Below, in pieces: positions 1 through 15,200 of a DNA stretch of 64,000 bases. Position 1 is the stretch's first letter. Every line of letters starts with the position of its first letter. The stretch spans positions 57,117,048 to 57,181,047 of the forward strand of contig NC_054741.1 in the NCBI RefSeq assembly GCF_018143015.1, in the 5' to 3' direction. Below the pieces are notes generated by a model that saw only the letters and a program-made list of their open reading frames with translations, searched no databases and was not told the DNA's origin. Source of the DNA: Lytechinus variegatus. Taxonomy: Eukaryota; Echinodermata; Echinoidea; Temnopleuroida; Toxopneustidae. The position numbers and the translations under genes were made by a program.

Positions 1-291
1 AGACGTATTGTGTCCGCTCTGAGCTCCAATCTCTGATAAGCTGCCATGAACTGTTGACTTGGCTCCTGAAGCCGAGTCTGTAGTGTCAAATTGTAACAGC
101 GCTTCTGGGTCGACATTGGGGCTGACAAAGTTGATAGATGGATGGAGTCTTGAAGGTGTGGAGCTGATAGGCATGTCCATGGAGGAGGGGACCAGGAGAG
201 CATCGTCGCTGTCCTCGATGTCGTCTCTACTCAGAAGGGAAGATGAGTTGGTTTGTACAGGTGCAGGCGATGCTTGTTGAGTAACTTCTTG
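1..291 (-). CDS. RABEP1: Rabaptin exon 10, incomplete at the window edge
   Basis: Acceptor atgcag, then 97 open codons in phase 0 down to base 1. It begins QEVTQQASPAPVQTNSSSLL and continues with RDDIEDSDDALLVPSSMD. It is unstructured and acidic, like the middle linker of rabaptin-5 that carries trafficking-adaptor contacts. Whether base 1 is still exon cannot be decided without the flanking sequence. Confidence 0.85.
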
Positions 292-3200
292 CTGCATGGA
301 TTAAGAACACATAGTAATATTACAGCATAACTATTAAATCCCCCTACCAGATATAACTATCAAATACATATCTCTGACTTACTATACATGAGACCTTCCT
401 GAAATCATTCATCTCTTTTTCTAGTTCTCATGGCAATTTTAATATTCTTTTTAAATGATCTTCACTTTGGAAATTAATAGAGCAAAGCAAGCATGGGGGT
501 TGGACATACAAAGATGATTATTTCATAGGATATGAGTAACATAAAATTACAAATAGTTGTCCCAATTGAGGGTAGGGATTTGTCTGTTGGATGGTCAGCA
601 CTGAAATTAGATCTACCATTTAAGTATGAATAACTAGTTTTGCAATGGATAATAATGCTCCATTGACATGTAGCAGAACCCCCCGAATTGTCAGAAGGGG
701 CAACAGTAATTTGTTCCCAACTTTGTTGACTTAATACACTTTCTCTTTAAATTCCTATTGCATTTTTACAGCTGAGAACATACAGGACTTCCCATTACAT
801 TAATTCAATGAATATTATGTCTTATCACAACCCATTATCTTTACAATTCAGCCATACCCCCAGCCATAGACTGAATCTCAATGAACAAAAGGCAATGCCC
901 TTTGTTCCTTACCTCTGCCGTCTCCTTGGAATGTCTTTTCTCCAGGTTCTCTCGCTTCTCCTTCAGGACTTTGACCTTCTTCTCCTGCTCCTCACGCTCC
1001 TGGTCCTTCTTCAGGAGCTCGGCGATCTGTCTCTGCTGTTCTTCCGTCAGGACGCTCTCCATCCTCCTCATGTCCATCATCTGCAACCTCTGAGATTCTA
1101 GGAACTGATCGTTGGCCATCTGCCAGGTTTGCTGGAGCTGAGAGTGAGCTTGTTTCTCTTGCTCTAGAATACAGCACACTGTTGAAGAAACACATTAAAC
1201 ATGGTCACAATCTTCACATTATCTGCAGTATCCGAGATTCTAGGAACTGATCGTTGGCCATCTGCCAGGTTTGCTGGAGCTGAGAGTGAGCTTGCTTCTC
1301 TTCGTCTAGAATACAGCACACTGTTGAGGAAACACATTAAACATGGTCACAATCTTTACATTATCTGCAGTATCTGAGATTCTAGGAAGTGATTGTTGGC
1401 CATCTGCCAGGTTTGCTACAAGCTGAGAGTGAGCTTGCTTCTCTTGCTCTAGAATACAGCACACTGTTGAGAAAATCATGTGCAACATGGTCACAATCTT
1501 CATATTATCTGCACAGTATCTGAGAATCTAGGATCTCATTGTTGGCCATCTGCCAGGTTAGCTTCAAGCTGAGAGTGAGCTTGCTTCTCTTGCTCTAGAA
1601 TACAGCACACTGTTGAGAAAATCATGTGCAACATGGTCACAATCTTAATATTATCTGCACAGTATTTGAGATTCAAGGATCTGATTGTTGGCCATCTGCC
1701 AGGTTTACTACAAGCTGAGTGTGATTTTGCTTCTCTTGCTCTAGAATACAGCACACTGTTGAAAAATCACATCACACATGGTTACAATCGTCACATTACC
1801 TGCAGTAACTGAGATTCCACGAACAACATTCATAAAGTGCTTGACACAATGTTTCAAAGCTCTGCATACTATCACCCTGGCTTTAGCACGGCTACCATGA
1901 TTAAAAGCTTGAGCCATGGCTACCTTGATCAGGTGCTCAACATTCAAGGAATTCCTTACTACAAGATAATCATTTACTACATCTGGGTGGAGAGTGGCAA
2001 ATGCATAAATAAACACCTTTCCGAAGGACACAAATGCTGCGGTGAGATTTGAACCCTGAACATTGCAGTTCAAAGTCTTGAGACTTATCCATCGAGCCAC
2101 AACAACTCTACAAGAAGTTTAGGAATAAGGAATCAATTCTTACCATCTTTGAGTTCAGTTCTCATCTCATCTCCTTCATCCTGCATGACTTGTTTCTGTT
2201 TGCCAAGCACAGCGACATACAGCTCTAAATCCGTCCTTGCAGCTTTCTCTGTCTCTAACACCTTGTTCAAGTCCTTGATCTGCAGTCATCAAATATAATA
2301 ATTGAGATTACCTTCATTTATTCCTTTCATTTATCACACAATTTAAAAAATCATTGGTTAAAACCATGCAAACACATATTGAATAGTTCTATTAATGAAT
2401 TTCCAAGCTATGCCCATATATGAAGTAATTAAATGTATTCAATAGAAATATATCATGGTTGATGAGTGAAGAAAAAATAAATGAATTGAAACAATACTTC
2501 ATATCAAATATCAAGCGAGAGAATATGAGGGAAAGAAAAAATAAAGGATGATGACAGGAAGAAGAAACAAATAAAAAATAAGGACAGCTACAATGGGTTT
2601 AATTTATTAGATGAAACTACATGTACAAGTGTCTATTGAAATTGAAACTTCTTGAGTCATCAGCTTTTAGCATTTCAGATGTTACTTCATCATCATATGT
2701 ATAAGTGCAAGACTTTAAGCACTTGTATAATATAGTAAAGGAAGCAATCACACTCAAGAAATTATAATGAAGGATTTGAGATATGTTTGTTCCTCTGAAA
2801 TAGAGACCCATGGTTTCACAATGTGACTTGAAGCTAGTCTCCTGTGTAAACCTCTCACTGAAGCTATTAAAAGGGTCTGAATGCGCAGCCTACAACGACT
2901 TTTGTAATGAAGGCCCTCTCACTCAGGTCACAGGTCCTGTGACACAGACCTTAGCGATTGAGCACACAGTTGATTTGAATGCATGATTTCATCTTACGGT
3001 CAGCGTAATAAAAAGCGTAAATATCCACCCTACGATCAAGCGCTAAGCTTTATGTCACAGGCACTGCTGATCTTACCTTCTCATTGAGAATATTAATATC
3101 ATCCTTGGTAACTTCACAGTCATCGGCTGATGGAACTGCATCACTGAAGTCTTTGCTGCCAATAGCTTTCTGTATGTACAAACAACGGAGCATAGGTCAG

Positions 3201-6200
3201 TTCAATGTAAATGCTACTTGTAGTGAACATCTCAAAATCCTATGAAATGACCACCCAATTGTGTACAATTATAAAATTCTTATTCAAAGTGATTCTAGCA
3301 GAAAATGCATACTACTGAGAAATAAGCGAGGCATTCCTGCCAGGTGACAGGTCTATTTCTAAGCACATGGTCCCATATGTGTTTATCTGTGTTGGCCATC
3401 AACTTTGTAGTTAATTTTCAGCTTTATTGATTTCAGGGTTTCATAAAGTAAGGTATACTTAGATCTCTGTTGATATAGTGATGTCTTTTTTTACCACAGG
3501 TAACTGGGAATTAAGTGCAATTTTCAATTACAAGTAAACCCTTTTTTTAACCTACAAGTTTAATATGATATTAGATTTCATTCCACAAAGAGGCAGTTAT
3601 TACAATATTGTTGCATTCTAGGTTGGTTCGTTCAGCCATACTTGTTTATAATAACTAAGATTTCTCCCACATCGACCCGAGATAGTGCTATAACTCTATA
3701 GAGGAGAAATTATGAGTTGCAAACAAACATAACAAATTTGCAATGCTCATATATAATGCAACAAAATGATAATTTTATGGGTCAATAACTTCAAGCAAGT
3801 AAATTGAGATATCCTCCTAGGTAATCTTATTTCCATGATCCCGCTTGGTTTGATTAAAGGTTAGAAATCAAATATCATGTGATAGTTTTAATGTAGATTT
3901 CAAAATACATTTTCTAAACTGGTTGACGTTTCAGTCTTCGGTGAAACTAAATCCTATGTATTTCATTCGTTCACCAGTCTTCACCAGGAAAAAACGATTA
4001 ACAGGCCCAGGTAACAATGAAAAACAATATGACTTGGGCCTGATAACTAGTGTTAAACTCATACATGAAGTTTCTCAAATTATGAAATCCACACCTTTAG
4101 CCTCGCTTGCAGAAGCCTGTTGTCACTGTGTACATCTGATAATTTTTGTTTGAGGCTTTCAATCTCATTTTCCAGGGGAACTACCACGGCTCGAAGCAGC
4201 TCGGTATCTTTCTGTGCCTAGAGAAATATGAAGACACAATAATACTTTGATCGTATACATGGATGGATCTATATGCTGGCATGCAGAGTCAGATGGATAT
4301 TGTGTTTACATTAAACTACAGTAACTGGTAAGTAGTAAGTACAAACGTTCTAGTATAAATCTTCCTTGAGCTCAAATGCTCATTACTCACAATCTTTACA
4401 TACATGTATATAGATACTACTCATGTGAATAGAGGGGGGGGGGGGGTGGGAGGGGAGAGTCAGATAACAAGACAAATAATGGAATGAGAGACCTAGTTTT
4501 TCATATTCAAAGGTTTAATTCATTTATAAGGAGTCATGTCTAGGTGAGCTAATGAATGGACTGACTACCAGATTGTCAAAAAAAAAGGTATTAAGGGTTC
4601 ATCAAAGATTTAATTAAAGTATGTACCCCCTCCCTCCTTTGCTGGAAGGATGTGTTTCTCCTTAAAATTACATTTTTTGAAGTATGATAATGTTATGTTG
4701 TCATTGGGATCTATAGCACTTAAGTTGATGATGATAACAAATAATACATGAATAAGTCTGATGGTGACTATACTCTGAAGATGAAGATAAACTCTGCAAA
4801 CTGATGTAATATAAAATATAAACTCTTCTGTAGCTCTATCTCTAGACCATTCTCAAATCTTAAGTCCAATCTCTATTCTGATTTGGGTTCAGAAGTGAAC
4901 CCCTTTTGTATTGGTCTATTCAAGACTCTTTACAACCAAACAGGTGTTGGTAAACCTTGGACGCTTGGCCTAAACAATCTGTACGTCATAACTTTACTCT
5001 GCATAAGGGGAGTGGACCTTTTAGTAAGAGGCGGGAATGTAGTGAATAAGAAACCCATAACATGTGTGTGCGTCAGAAGTTTAGCTGCAAGAAGAATGAG
5101 TAATTACTTTCTTAATAAGGTTGGAGTTGGTATACTTCATGTAGAAGTATTGATTATGTATTGATATATTATCTAATATGTGAGATATGTCTTATCATCA
5201 CATAACAACAACTTGGTACATGCGTGTGCAAAAGGACGTTATGTACCAGAATATTGTAATTCTAGATAACAAGGGGTTATTACCTTTAACATACTCTGTT
5301 CCAGATTGTCTGATGCTGAAGGGGAGCTTGGGGTCTGGGGTAGAGGGAGCTTTTCTTCCCTGGTAGGAGATGGACTAGTGGTGGCGCTGGTCAAGCTGCG
5401 GAATGATTTCGTCATACTGGTCAAAAGGCCAGCACTGCCTGACGATGTCATTGTTCTACAAACATCAAGAGATGAATTTGAATAATTAGAGTATTATCAA
5501 CACATGCATAATTTGATTGGACAAGTTTTTGAATGAAATTTGAAATTTATGTGAACTATAAGGAAATAGTCAACAAAAGCTGACCAGTTAGCATTTTAAA
5601 CTCTGGACTGTTCAAGAAATAATGTGAAATCACTCATACACATTGTCATTAACAATAAAAGACAAAACACTATACTGTGACCAGTGGTATACCTGGAAAT
5701 TCTCCGCTCCATGACCGCTCCAACAACGCTCGGGCAGTGTGACCATGCCTTAAGTAAAGTAATACCTGGCATAATAAAGTGTTGCCTCTATTTATTGCAA
5801 TTTAATCACGGTCATTTTAAATGTCATAGTCTATTCCTTGATTCCCCTTTTTTTTCAAATGAAACACACAAATCTTGACTTACTTTTCTCCTCCTTGATT
5901 TTGACTGATTTCTTGTAGCTCCTGTGTGAGTTTTTCATTAAGTGCAAGGAGTTTGTCTCTTTCCATCAGATAAGTCATAGCAGTCTCCTCTGCAGTTATT
6001 GCTGCCGTGTCTACAAAGATAAAGGTGTATACAAAGCCAATCAACAGCCAATCAATTTAGTATCAATCAACTTGACTTAAATCCCGGGTTTTTCATTAAA
6101 GGTACATGCATGGAATTAATCTCTGTCCATGTATATGGTTCATGGCATTGTCCTATATAGTTATTGCTGTTGTGCATACAGGGTGTATAAAAATTTCTTT

Positions 6201-9200
6201 ATTATCCCAATTTTGCTTCAATTTCAAAAATTTTAATCCATCAAATTCTAATCTAATCTAAAAACAAAGAAAATGTATGAAAATATTGACTACTGTTTTG
6301 TCATTTTTCTATTTGAAACCATGAATGAAAAAATTATAAAGGTGACACCTGCCAAAAAAAAGAGAAACCGTGAGAATCCACAGTGAAATTTGGTATTGAC
6401 TGTACAAACAATGTTTTTTTAAATGAATTTGCAGATTTTATTACAAATTTAAACCCTTGAATATCAGACTTCAGTTTGCATCTTTTACACAGACAGTAAC
6501 ATCTGACAATACATTAAATTCATTCTTGGATGAAATGAATGATCTCCAGATTTATCACAACTTGACACAGGCAAATTTAAACCCTTGAATCAAATATCGT
6601 GTGCAAGACTGAAGCCCTATATTATTATGGAACTCCATTGCAGATACATGTACAGTACATGCACGCCTTACCCCTCAAAAAACAGATTTATCAAATCAAA
6701 CTTCCTCATTCACAATATCTAAATGAACAGTATCCACATGAAAGTACAGTAAATAAATGGCACAAATGTTTTGAAATGCAAAACTAGAATAATTTCTGTC
6801 AAGGAAAGACCAGATTAGTCTTGTTAGGTCTAGAGATGTAGAGTGATAGGTAAAAATTCTTTCCTGATTTCCTGTGATCTCAGAGGCCTAATCTCTGATT
6901 ACTCATGCCACCTGATGAGATCTATTTTAGGCAATCACATCTAATGTGTGAAACATGAAACATATTCTCATACAATGCACATTGCAACAAAGTTAGATGC
7001 AATTTCATTTGAGATTTCACTATAAAAATACTAGCGGATAAAATTATACATGATTACATAGTACAGTATGTTCTTGCAGTTATTCTGTATACCTGTGAAA
7101 TATGAATTTATAATGAATATTTATTGTTTTTTTTTATTCATTGTTTTTATGTATGTGGCTCCAACCACTGTATATTAGCTCTGTAATTTAGAAAAAAAAC
7201 CCAAGGAAATCAATTCCTACTGCATAACATTGAAAATGTGATCAGTATCGGATAAAAGACGAAATTATGATATCAAAATTTCACTTAAGGGGGAGAAATA
7301 TATTGATTATAAATAGGCTATGGAAAGGTAATGATGTGGAATTATTGTGTCATTTGAAAAAAAAAATGAATTAACCTGTAGTTAAACAACTGAAGTATTT
7401 ATGGGGGAGGGGGGAAAGGGGGATCTGCTTAGAACTGTTTATTCCAAAGTAGCTTTTATATCCACAATGGCTAAATTATAAAATATTATGGGGGCTATTT
7501 TCGACATTTCAGTGACTGAATTTCTGTCAGCTGCCATGCCTCATTAAATGTTAATTATTTCTTTTATTTTTGGCTGAGTTGTACATATCAACCACAAACA
7601 ACAACAAAACATAAAAAACACAGAACAAAAATCCAACTTCCAGTCTTTGCTTCAAAATACTATGATACATGACTTTACAAATTCAGTATAAACATGGAAA
7701 CTTTCAGTTTCAGTACCATTTTTTTAAAGGTCAAGTCCATTTCAATATAAAGTTGATTCAGTTAACAATTTCAATGAATTCAAAAAATAAAAGTAAAATC
7801 ACACAAGTTCAATACTTAACATGTCATCAAAATTGGACAAAAAACAAGAAAAAGTTACATTTCCAAATTTTGCCTATTTTCCCCAAACATTAATAAGCAC
7901 AATATGGGTGATGACGTGCAATCATGAGAGAGCCAATCATATCATACAGTCACTATTTCTTTTGCATTTTAATTTCATGAATTTATGAACGTTCAATTAT
8001 TTACTTGCAGATTTCACAAGGAAATTCACAAAGAAATTCGACATTGATTTACAATATGATATAAAATGGTGATTCCCCATGTTCAGTAAAGGTTTGTTCC
8101 CACTGCACTCACGGATGAAGCGAGGAAAAAGAGTCTTGCCAAAATGTTACATTATGTATCCATTGTGTACTCTTTGCATACGTGTTTCATACGCTATATC
8201 CATCGAGCATCCGTCCACTGTGATTTTATTGTTCGCTCATTTTGTCCATTGTCTGGAGCGGATGAAAACGGATGGAAATTTGCTTGTCAGCTGTATCTGT
8301 TATGAATACTTTTTGTGCCCATCGGTCAGTGGGATTAGGCCTTAAGAAATCAAGCCCTGCATCACATACATGTACTGGGGCCTGTTGCTAAAAGAATTGC
8401 AATAACACAACTTATAAAATTGAATGAAGCATCACTATTAACCCATTAAAAAAGCATATTGGATTGTGCTTGACCTTTAAATTTGTTTGTTTTTTAATTG
8501 TGTTCAAATGCAATTCTTTTTTAAACAAGCCCTAGGAACACAATGGAAAAACATGCATTTTAAAATGTAACTCCTTAATATAGACAGAAAAAAAGAAGTG
8601 GCAATATCTTCGGGAAACATAGACCATACTTACGAGAAACAATTTGTTGGAGTGATGCGACCTCATCGGTCCACTTTTGCTTGATCTGAGCAATTTCCTC
8701 ATCTTTGCTGCTTTCAATGACAGATGCAGCTGCCTTTAGCCCAGCCAATTCCTCACTCAATCTATCCTTTTCCTCTCGGACGTTATCAACCTCCTTGATT
8801 AGTTCCTCTGAAAGGTAACAAAGGATTAACAAAGCAATAGAAATGGTGATTTTAATCAGTACCTGGAATTACATATTCATGAAATTTTGAGTTCAGATGA
8901 GTTCAGATGAATGAGAAAGCAGGAACCTTCATCAAATCCCATGTCACTGTTAATCACTGTATTTCCACAGGGATATACAGTACATGTTTAACCACTATAA
9001 TTAAGTAAAAGAGACTTTTTAATTACACATTAAATTAGACATTGAGATGCCAATGGAAAATTTATGTGTCAAGATTAAAAAGAAATGGCTGACATACATG
9101 TAAATAGGAAGTGGATATAAGGCCAAGTAAAAAAAGAAAGTAGTTGATCGTCCTCGCGCGCATCTATTTTGGCCGCCGCATGGAAATTTTTGATATTTAC

Positions 9201-12200
9201 TATTTTCAAAAATTGGCAAAAAAAAAAAAAAAAATCGTGATGTTCCTTTTTTGATGTTCCCTTTTTCATTGCAGCATCAATTTTCTTGATATTTACTATT
9301 TTTATGGCTGCTGAATAGCGAAAAAATCACAAAATTGGCGAGCGATTTGCTCTCATTTGCTTTGGGATCTCTCGCAACTTCAAAAACAATTGCAAAGTCC
9401 GATATCGCCGTAACTGCAAGAAAGAAAAAAATTCTGATTTGGTTTTCTATTGGAATTTTGAAGATACCATCATAAATTAGCAAGAAAATAAAGTTTGCAA
9501 ACTCGGGGAAGATCACGGATTTCTTCATTTTTAGTGCATTTTCGGGGACCCCGCTTCCTGAATCTGAACTAATCCGTCGCGTGCTTTGGAAATATGGCGC
9601 AGAAAAATCAATTTTAGTGACGTAAATTTGTATTTCGGCGGGTTTTTTGGTGAGTGATAGCACCTCTACTTCGATGTGTGTTACGGTGATTGACTGTGCT
9701 TGTTGTGACTCTGTTGGGTAATGCATGACTTGTGTGCTGGGATGATGATATTGACTGTGCTGGCGCAACATGTGAATTTGTGAAATCAATTGAGTTTTCT
9801 AACGTCAGCAGGCAGTGCATTGAATATTCAAAAAATAAATTCAAGTGGGTTATTCTTTATGAAGATTGAAAATCATTAATGGGATTCCAAGAAGTGCCAA
9901 TTCTGTTCAAAACTTTATTCTTCCTTGAGCTATTCAATTTGATGGAAAATTGTAAAACTAAAAATTAGTTAGAGTTACAAACATGAAATAATAAACATTA
10001 TGTGAACAATTAACAATTAATTCAATCATCATTTAACATTTGATATCAATTAGAAAATGAATAAAAATTGAACAGTATTAAACAACATGTTAATGAATAT
10101 ACAAGCAGCTGGAAAACTGCGATGCGAAACCATGCCCAGAGCTAAAAAGAGATTGGCTCTGGAAAACTAATGATGGCTCCATGGTAATAAAAATGACCCC
10201 ACCCCCATGCTTTTTTCACCTTTACAATATATATAGGCCTATATTAATATAGAATAATGTTTAAATTATTCACTTGACATGAACGTTTTGTTTTACAATA
10301 CAGTACCGGTATACATCAGTATAAATTCATCAATAGATTTTTATCGCATAATACATTTTCCATAGATTTCCAATCAATTGTATGCATGCATACATTTCTA
10401 CTCATTTATTATTAATCTTAAGCATGCATCGATCAAATATTTCGAGCTTGACATGGCCTGACAACCATTACAATAAAAAATAGCAAAAAAATAGTAAATA
10501 GTAAGGACCTCCCTCATCATTGATGTCAAAAATGGGCCGAGAAAATGCCTCCTTGTTTTTTAAAAAAAATAGTAAGATAGCAAATAGTAAGGACCTCCCT
10601 CATCACCGCTCTCAAAAACCCGGATGATCAACTACTTTTTTTTTACTTGGCCTAAAGCATACATGATATTTCCTCTATAATAGTATACATGTACACATAA
10701 TATTGTTTGATAATAAATGCTCCAGGTGTCTTCATTTATTGACCTATTCCCCCCCCCCCCCCCCCCCGAGTACTTCAATACTCTTGCACCTTGTACATGT
10801 AGGTGAGCTCCCATGTACAGGAGTAATATCATTCAAGGAATATAATCCTAATGGATACCTATTTACAAATTATAACTGGTGTATCATTCTGACATTCTCG
10901 GAGTTAAACTGCCAATTTGTCTATTGCCAACTCGTCCACTCCACACATGCTCTACATGTATAGCGTAATGCCATTACGTCCACCAACATTTAGTCAATAA
11001 ACAGCCGTTTGGTCCAACAACCAGTTGGTCCAATAATCACTTTGTGTAATCACCAGTCCGATCTACATGTATGACTATTTTGTCTCATAACCAGTTGGTC
11101 TAATACCCATTTTCTTTTCATTAATATTTCGCCAAATTAACAATTACCGGTAGTCCAATTAGACCAAATGGTATGGACTAAATGGCTATTGAACCAACTA
11201 GCTATTAGACAAAATGGTGAGTGGACGAAATGGCAATTAGACCATGTGGATAGTCACTGATGGTAGACCAAATGATAGTAGACGAGTCAACTGGGAACTG
11301 GACGACTTGGTATTAGACCAATTGGAAATTAAAAAACCCTCCAGGACAGCCAGGAGATATGCAATAGATGAATTACCATGCTTGTGCTATTAGAGTTTTG
11401 CTGTTTTTCATTTTAGGATGCCAAACATTAAAGTACATGTATGATGCATTACAAATCAACAGTTGAATAATAAGGAAATCTTACAGTATTGTTCTTTGAA
11501 TAATTTACAACCTACCATGATGGTCATATGATACACTTATGTGTATAAGACTTTTAAATAAAAGTCATAAAAAATGGGAATTAAAAGGAGGAAACCAGGA
11601 ATGGATAAAGGGGATGCACCCCATAAAATTTCAACCAAAAAAAGAAGGAAAAAAAACAAGATGCCTTCATTTGGGCCAATGATCTTTCCTTTTATTTTAT
11701 TTTTTGCTGGACAATAGTGAACTGTAGGCCTACACTAAAAGCCCATCATTTTTAGTGACAACCTTCTTTTTATTTCTTTGCACCCCTTGAAATAATCCTG
11801 GATCCAAGGCTGGAAACTTGGTTAGGTTTGACATTATTATGGCACTTCCCCTTGGAACCTCGTGAGCTGGATAAGGAATATCTTAGATCTGGGTTTCCTT
11901 GCCCATGATTACACGTACATGCTTTGTCCCCCTATAATTCATTGTGAGATCAGGGGCCCACTGAAGAAAGATTGCAATCAAACGCAACTCTAAAAATCTT
12001 GTGCAACTTGATTTTCAACCAATCAACAGCACACATTGGGGACTTGCAATTGATTCTTTTTTACTTGCGTTTAAGCGGAACTTTTTCTGCAACAGGCCCC
12101 AGGCCATTTTTCTTTAGGGCAAATTCTACATGACAGCAGAAATTGAAATATTTGTAATAAAAAGGGCACAAGAAAATCTCTGCGGACAATAAATATGAAA

Positions 12201-15200
12201 TCCAAGGCCATGGCCTTTGGGGCCAGCCTCGGATGAATTCAAACAATAAGAGATACATGTACAACAGTGATATGTCCTCTACCCTCTCATTTAATTCACA
12301 TAATTCAATATCACAATGACCCCCATTTCGTCTCATCTTATTTCAATGTCCTCTCATCTTTTCAAAAATCTGACCCCCCCCCCCTTCACCTCATTTCCTC
12401 TTCTTTAACATGAATGATGAGACATGATCGTACAGTAGGCCTATTCTGAAATTGACCATTAAAACTTACGTTCTCTGGACAAGTAAAGTTCTTTGAATTT
12501 TGCTCTCTTTTGAGCAAAGTCTTCCTCTTGAAGTTTCTTTTCTTGCAGGACAGCCTGTAGAGAAGACTCCAGATCACCTACCCTTTGCTGGACACTGAGT
12601 ACTTCCCCTGGAAAGGTTTAAAGTTAGATAAATAAATTAAACACCGGCTGCTCTAAGTGTTACAAAGTGGTAAACAAACAGTAAACCCAACATGCATTGA
12701 CTGTACTTGCAAGAGAGACTGTACTGAGAGGGATTGTCGACTCGCCTGACAGACTCTGGCTTCGCCCTCGCCCGTCACTAGTTTGCCCACTAGCCCAACG
12801 CATATCAGATAGGCTATCTAACACTGTGAAATGACTCAAAAAGCTGTAGAGATTAGAAAAACTTGACTTCAGACCAACTCAGCTCAATAGGAGCCAACCA
12901 AAATTCTATGTACAGGAAACAATTTTATCAAAGGGATGGTCTGGACTGAAAGTATTTATAGCTTAATATTTCATCAAAATCGGATAACAAATAACAAAGT
13001 TATTGAATTTTAAAGTTAAGCAATATTTTGTAAAAAGGGTCGTCATGAATATTCAGTAGGTGGGCTGATGATGTTACATCTCCACTTGTTCTTTTGTATT
13101 TTATCATATGAAATTAGGTTTATTCAATTTTTTTCCTCCTAGAACTAGAAAATTAGATTGACAACTGATTTAGTGCATTAGATATTTATTGCTGCAACTT
13201 ATTTCATTATAACGGAGACATATTATTCACACAAGTATGAAATAATGAAAAAAAATGTGATTTTATGTAAAATAACAAAACGGAAAGTGGAGATGTGACA
13301 TCATCAGCCCACCTAATGAATATTCATGATGACTTTTTTCACAATATATTGCTAAACATTAAACTTCAATAACTTTATTATTTGTTATCAGATTTTTATG
13401 AAATTTTCGGCATTTTGATCAGTGAATTCTACTCTATGCATTAAGATATAAATATTTTTAGCCCGGACCACCCCTTTAACCAAAATTGATTAGCATTTTG
13501 TAAGGCTGAAAATTATTTTCTGTACAGTCATAAGTTTAAAAAAAAAATCTGCTACACAAAAGGCCAAAGGGCTATTCCATGGTTACCAACGTTACATTTG
13601 GAGACACCTTGACTCATACTTGGAGCTGTAACTCCATCATTATTGATAGGAACTGAACATCTCTTCATCACAACAAAGTATGCAGTCTGACTATCCTTTG
13701 TATAAGAACAAAACTTGGGAAATTTTATTATGCTCCAGGCAAATCTTTGAAATGTGTCGTTTACTCACGTTACATGATTTGGAAATGCATAAATGAAAAG
13801 TTGACATAAGTGAAAAGTGTCCTCATACAAGGCTTTCATGAAAGTTCATTATATCCATTTCAAAGAAGTTTAAAATAGGGAGACAAACTTTGTATATAAT
13901 TCAAAAAATAAAGAACACATGGTTTTTACTAGGGGTGCAGATAAAGTGGTTACTCACGTTATGGTTACTCATGTTACATTTTGTCAATGTACATGTATGG
14001 GGTCATTCCATGCCAATTCACCCAATGAATGTGCAATTTTGCACCCGACCGTCTCAGAATTCGTTGTAATTTGGTATACATAAAATTCACCATGGCCCAA
14101 GCACAAAACAAAAAAAAATTAGTCCAATCGGTCCATCGGTTCTCGCGCTACGGCCCGTCCTTTTCTCCTTGTTTTGACAAAAATGGGCGTGACCTTCAAC
14201 TTTCAATGACCACTGCGTTGTTACGTGTTGACCAATTTTCATGAAACTGGTACCATTTGATAGGAAATTCAGAGAGGAATCCAAAACATGCATCGAATAA
14301 TGTATTGGAGCAATTTATAAGGTCATGACCTTTGACCTTAAAGTCAACCTGTCCGAAACGACGAGTCTCTCTACTACTCATCATCTCTACTCGCCGACTC
14401 AAAGCATCTCCTCATCAGCTCTACTACTCAAGCTGTTCTCAACTCATCAATCTTTCCTGGTTTACAGTCATTTTCAGGACTACTTTCAAGAAAAAATGCT
14501 CTACTCTCAAATCTCCACTTTCTCGCCTATCCATTTCTTCTCTTCTTCTATCCACTGTTTCTATAACACTCCACATGGTGTACCGGAAACCACATCAGTG
14601 AAAAACAGAGATACATGCACAACTAGGTGAGTCAGGTGCCCATCACTCACTATTTCTTTTGTTTTTTATTGTTGAATTTTAAAATATTTCATTTTTTATA
14701 GATTTGACAATAAGGACCAACTTGACTGAACCATACATGTATAGTATTTAATGCTAATTCCAAATGTTCAGGGAGGAATTAATCTTTGTATCACTTGAAA
14801 ATGAGAAGAAATTGGAATATTTCATATAATAAAATACAAAAGAAATAGTGAGTGGATGACATCAAAGTCCCCTCATTTGCATACCAGCCAGGATGTGCAT
14901 ATTTTAACTTTTTTGTGAAATTAAGCAAAACTATAAATGTCGTAACTTTCTTATTCTACATCCCATTTTGATGAAATTTTCAGTGTTATGCTTGTTGGAT
15001 TTTGCTCTTTTTATTCAAATCAACTTTTTATTAGGGTGGACTTGTCCTTTAAGTAGACAACTTCAGGTGAATATAAGGAAAGGCTTTTCCAGCATGCTCA
15101 CAATAAGGCTCAATATCTACGATTTACAAAAATGCTTGAATTTTCACCCAGAATTCGCAACTGAATAAGTGCCTATGTTGAGTTGACTTCTACTTTACAA

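Noticed and set aside
4434-4448. G-run as a possible quadruplex control site in a rabaptin intron
   Set aside because: A simple homopolymer of a kind scattered through the window; nothing ties it to regulation.
9277-9789. 170-codon frame inside the Harbinger-like element
   Set aside because: No recognisable domain or conserved motif; kept only as a note within the element.
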